A stretch of DNA of 64,000 bases. It comes from Corythucha ciliata (Eukaryota; Arthropoda; Insecta; Hemiptera; Tingidae). Both the position numbers and the translations under genes were made by a program. The notes below the pieces were generated by a model, which worked only from the letters and a program-made list of their open reading frames with translations, had not been told where the DNA came from and did no database searches. The stretch spans positions 30,174,198-30,238,197 of the forward strand of contig CM075937.1 of the NCBI GenBank assembly GCA_038030265.1, in the 5' to 3' direction. Below are positions 61,224 to 64,000 of the stretch, in pieces; the first letter of the stretch is position 1; the number at the start of each line of letters is the position of its first letter.

Positions 61224-61479
61224 CTGGGAATAAATAAAACACTTCTAGTCCGAACTAAGGGCAAATAACGTACGGGGACAAGAAAAACGTAACAAAATCC
61301 TTTTAAAACCAGGCACAATCACGAGGCACGCATCAAGTCACCAGTCGCAGTAATGAACAAAAAGGACCATATGAGTCTCTTCCCTCTTCCATCCCCACTC
61401 GCCAGGCTCTTCGCTTCCTGACTCAAGACCCCTGAAAGACTCAACCAACCGACTCGCGTGTAATTGGCCTAAAGCTCCC

Positions 61480-61925
61480 AACTACGGCCAAACTCCAAAA
61501 CCACACAGAAGGCCCAAACACAGCGGAAATCCATACCCACAGTATGGAGCTTGAACCACAAAGATTGTCCAGTAAGGCTCAACTACAGCCACAGAAAAAG
61601 TCCGGTCACAGCAAAGTACAACCAGCACAGGAAAGGTCCAACAACAGCAAACCTCCAAAACTACAAAAAGCTCTAAATCCACAGAAAAGCCCCAACCACG
61701 AAGAAACCCCAACCACAGCAATGGACAAACCACTGCCAAGTTCCAACCACAGCAATAGGTTCGTCCACGGCAATGAAGTCCGACCTCAGCAAAGTACAAC
61801 CACAGCCAAGTTCCAGCCACAGCAAAAGTTCAACCATTGTAAACCTCCAAGTACAAAAAGCTCTAACCACTGGTAGAACCTCAAACCCACAGTTAAGCCA
61901 CAATGAAGGCCCAACCACAGCAAAG
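61480..61925. repeat. Minisatellite, ~17-18 bp unit
   Basis: About 25 irregular copies of 'tccaaccacagcaaagt'. Open frames here on both strands (Gln/Asn/Pro/Ser-rich on plus, Trp/Cys/Leu-rich on minus) come from the repeat and are not genes. Confidence 0.85.
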
Positions 61926-62370
61926 CAGCGGCGTCTACCCCCTTGTGAGAGGGGCTCCCCCCACCTAGCATTATTAAAAGGCTGTAGAATAAAAGGTGCC
62001 CAGCCTACATTGTATAGGTAACAATGTTAGTGAATGGTGGGTGCTTTCGTTTTTTTCTCGCTACAGTGCTCTAGTGAAAAAAAACAGGATATTTCATTGA
62101 CTAATTTTGAAAAATTGAATGAGACCTGATAATTTTCTACACCACCGTAGCGCTAGCAAAACAAAGGAAAGGACTTGGCCGTATCTAAAGGGGTGCAATA
62201 GGGGCACGTGCACCCGGCTGCAACCACACGGTTACAGCTGCTTTCTTACGGTGGATTTTCTGACTCACTAACTCTTTCTCCTGGACAGGAACTGAATGGG
62301 TCTGCTGGGTCGTGCCAGGGGCGACTACACAGATTTGCCAGCTCGGGGTACTGGAAAAATATCGGCCCAA
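61926..62370. other. No recognised feature
   Basis: No gene or element supported. At about 62384 'tacagggtgtacaaaaagcg' begins wording seen at the ends of interspersed elements. Confidence 0.35.
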
Positions 62371-62497
62371 TATACATATTGTACAGGGTGTACAAAAAGC
62401 GACTGGACAGAGAAAAACCAGTGAAGGGGCATCTCATTTCTGATCGAAATGACCATTTGCACTTTTCCGAAATTCCGCTTTGTTTCCGAGATATCCG

Positions 62498-62498
<1 letters not shown>

Positions 62499-62542
<44 letters not shown>
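62499..62542. repeat. 44-nt poly-T tract
   Basis: Uninterrupted T run after 'ccgagatatccgc'. It may be the poly(A) tail of a minus-strand retro-insert, but no element could be identified. It creates false poly-Phe and poly-Lys frames. Confidence 0.9.
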
Positions 62543-62543
<1 letters not shown>

Positions 62544-62617
62544 GAACAGCTTGTTGCGCACACAATAATTGTTGCAATAGCCCATTGGAAAGAGCACAAA
62601 ATTTTCTATTTAAGAGC

Positions 62618-62785
62618 CTATTTTTACCCAGATCAGACAACATCTACTAGGTACGTTTTGAATCAGCTTATTGACGAGGAAATCTGATTTTCTGACTATA
62701 TTACCAATACTTCCGGGATTTAAGTTTCCTCGCTAATAAGCTTATTCAAAACGTAGTAGATGTCGTCTGACCTGGATAAAAATAG
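62618..62785. repeat. Imperfect inverted repeat, ~60-bp arms
   Basis: Arms 62618-62680 ('ctatttttacccagatcaga', 'acgttttgaatcagctta') and 62725-62785 ('taagcttattcaaaacg', 'tctgacctggataaaaatag') around a 44-nt centre. Fold-back element without clear duplication. Confidence 0.75.
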
Positions 62786-63250
62786 GAAAATTAGCAAATT
62801 TTCTCAATTTAACCCCCAATTAGCCGTTTATCATGATTGTAAACCACATTAGCGTTTTTCCTCATTTTAGCCGCTAAAATTATATATTTTTATACTTTTC
62901 AGCCCCGAATTAGAGTTTTTCCCCAATTTTCGCCGCGAATTACGTAAAGCTTTTGGCTGTGGATTAAGCGATTTATTCACTTTGGCACAAAGCCACCTTT
63001 AGAAGCCGCGAATTTGTCGTTTTGTCCATTCAAATCGCAAATTAGCGTTTTTCCTCACTTCAGCGCTTCTCAATTTTATCGGTGAATTAGCCACGTATTA
63101 GCAATTTTTCGCCATTTTAGCGGTGAACTAGCGTTTTTTCTGAGTTTTTGCGGTGATTTCGTATTTTTCTTGATTTTAACCACTAATGAGCCATTTTTCT
63201 CAATTTCACTCATGAATTAGCGCTTTTTCTGTACTTTATCCGCGGAAGCT
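62786..63250. repeat. Type A repeat block, reverse orientation
   Basis: Monomers such as 'ctcaatttcactcatgaattagcgctttttc', and the marker monomer 'gccacctttagaagccgcg' at about 62991. Confidence 0.7.
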
Positions 63251-63283
63251 TTAAGGAAACTTGAGCCGCGAAGTAACTCATTA

Positions 63284-63512
63284 GCTATGTCTCCACTTGT
63301 GCCTTTTCGCGTGAGTCAGAGGCATGCGCCATAGCGCACGGTGTGTTGAACGTGAGGAATTAGTGCGCCATTGCATGCCTCAAAAAGCTGGAAGGATATC
63401 AGAAATTGCGTGAATAGCTTAGACGCATGCGTTGTTGAAAGTTGAAGCGCAAGTTGAAAAGGCGTGTTGAAATGAAAGAGGAATACGAAAGCGCACCTAG
63501 TGGAGACATAGC
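63284..63512. mobile_element. 229-bp MITE with TTA duplication
   Basis: GCTATGTCTCCACTTG and CTAGTGGAGACATAGC are inverted ends, flanked by TTA (63281-63283 and 63513-63515). No ORF of its own. PIF/Harbinger-like. Confidence 0.8.
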
Positions 63513-63515
63513 TTA

Positions 63516-63704
63516 TGTTCATGTTTGTAGGTACGTGAAAACGAGTTTTTGGCATGCAATGGGACAGCGATATTGGCTCCTTTCGACGATTTTAAATCCA
63601 TCCGACCCAGGATGGAGTGCTTGCAGGTGATCAGCAAAGAGTGAAAAAGCGGCCTTCTAGGGGTAACTTCGCGGCTAAAATAGAATGAAAACACTGCTCC
63701 CTGC
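63516..63704. repeat. Copy of the sequence at 6650-6925
   Basis: 'ttggctcctttcgacgatttt', 'ggtgatcagcaaagagtg' and a marker monomer 'gccttctaggggtaacttcg' match the left subterminal part of the 6512 element (without the MITE inserted there). Confidence 0.6.
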
Positions 63705-64000
63705 TTTTAGTGCATTTCATTCTGAAAATGCACTATTGGTCTCGTCGTGATGGTGGCAAACATGGGTCATGTCATGTTTTTTTCACGTTTCAGAACCTCT
63801 AGAACACGAATTCAGTGGTCTCCGGAATTCATATATATATTTTCTTTTTAGTGCATTTCATTCAAAAAATGCACTATTGGTCTCGCCCTGATGGTCGCAC
63901 ATATGGGTTGTGATCCTTTTTTTTCACGTTTCAGAACCCCTAGAACACGAATCCGAGGTCGGTTCGATTTGCTATATATATATTTATATATTTATGGCCC
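63705..64000 (+). repeat. Tandem duplication, 140-bp unit, two copies at the window edge
   Basis: Units begin 'ttttagtgcatttcattc' at 63705 and 63845 and share 'gcactattggtctcg', 'cacgtttcagaacc' and 'ctagaacacgaat'. A third, solitary copy is near 60325-60410. Confidence 0.8.

Noticed and set aside
61482..61876. Open frames of 110-112 aa rich in Gln/Pro/Ser or Trp/Cys/Leu
   Set aside because: Both strands are open because of the ~17-bp minisatellite; there is no domain, and no splice or start support.
62208..62687. 159-aa frame with poly-Phe and the reverse poly-Lys frames
   Set aside because: Produced by the 44-nt poly-T tract.

Overview
This is a eukaryotic, almost certainly arthropod (probably insect) genomic window. 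The evidence is spliced genes with GT-AG introns, a BTB plus lola-type zinc-finger gene, non-LTR and Penelope-like retrotransposon fragments, many short inverted-repeat (MITE-like) elements, and intron-sized blocks of degenerate ~30-35 bp repeats. The species cannot be fixed from the sequence. Genes are sparse and repeats dominate.

Five multi-exon gene models were rebuilt by hand from splice sites, reading phase and family similarity. They are: (1) a minus-strand 211-aa tail-anchored membrane protein of unknown family (9446-1927); (2) a plus-strand F8A/HAP40 homologue, 7 exons and 296 aa, with a 3.5-kb first intron (18731-23525); (3) a plus-strand Chibby homologue, 3 exons and 130 aa (24430-24972); (4) a minus-strand uridine-cytidine kinase-like UCKL1, 9 exons found and the first exon missing (32861-30578); (5) a plus-strand BTB/zinc-finger transcription factor of the longitudinals-lacking type, three BTB-side exons (43387-44119) joined in phase over a 10.7-kb intron to a zinc-finger exon (54839-55098), followed by a ~1.7-kb AT-rich 3' UTR. 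A possible terminal exon pair of a sixth gene lies near 61.2 kb on the minus strand. The genes do not form one pathway.

Repeats explain most of the rest. Retrotransposon pieces: a 5'-truncated Penelope-like element (34109-35316, GIY-YIG end, 16-bp target duplication, possible hammerhead-like motif), a LINE 3' end with a restriction-like endonuclease domain (25502-26448), and the C-terminus of a second LINE (49052-49400). DNA elements fall in two groups. hAT-like elements have CAG...CTG termini and 8-bp duplications (10878-13215, 28404-28681, 40862-41281, 46227-47482). PIF/Harbinger-like elements have 3-bp TTA/TAA duplications (at least eight, from 8.7 to 63.5 kb, one with a MADF-like ORF). 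A cluster of tRNA-derived units arranged as near-perfect palindromes lies at 45.1-47.5 kb.

The most unusual signal is a superfamily of degenerate ~30-bp monomers in both orientations (about a dozen blocks). At least one block sits wholly inside a 2.3-kb element bounded by hAT-like termini and a perfect 8-bp duplication. Blocks far apart share non-repeat ends and one distinctive marker monomer. They therefore look like copies of a mobile unit that carries its own minisatellite, not locally expanded satellites.
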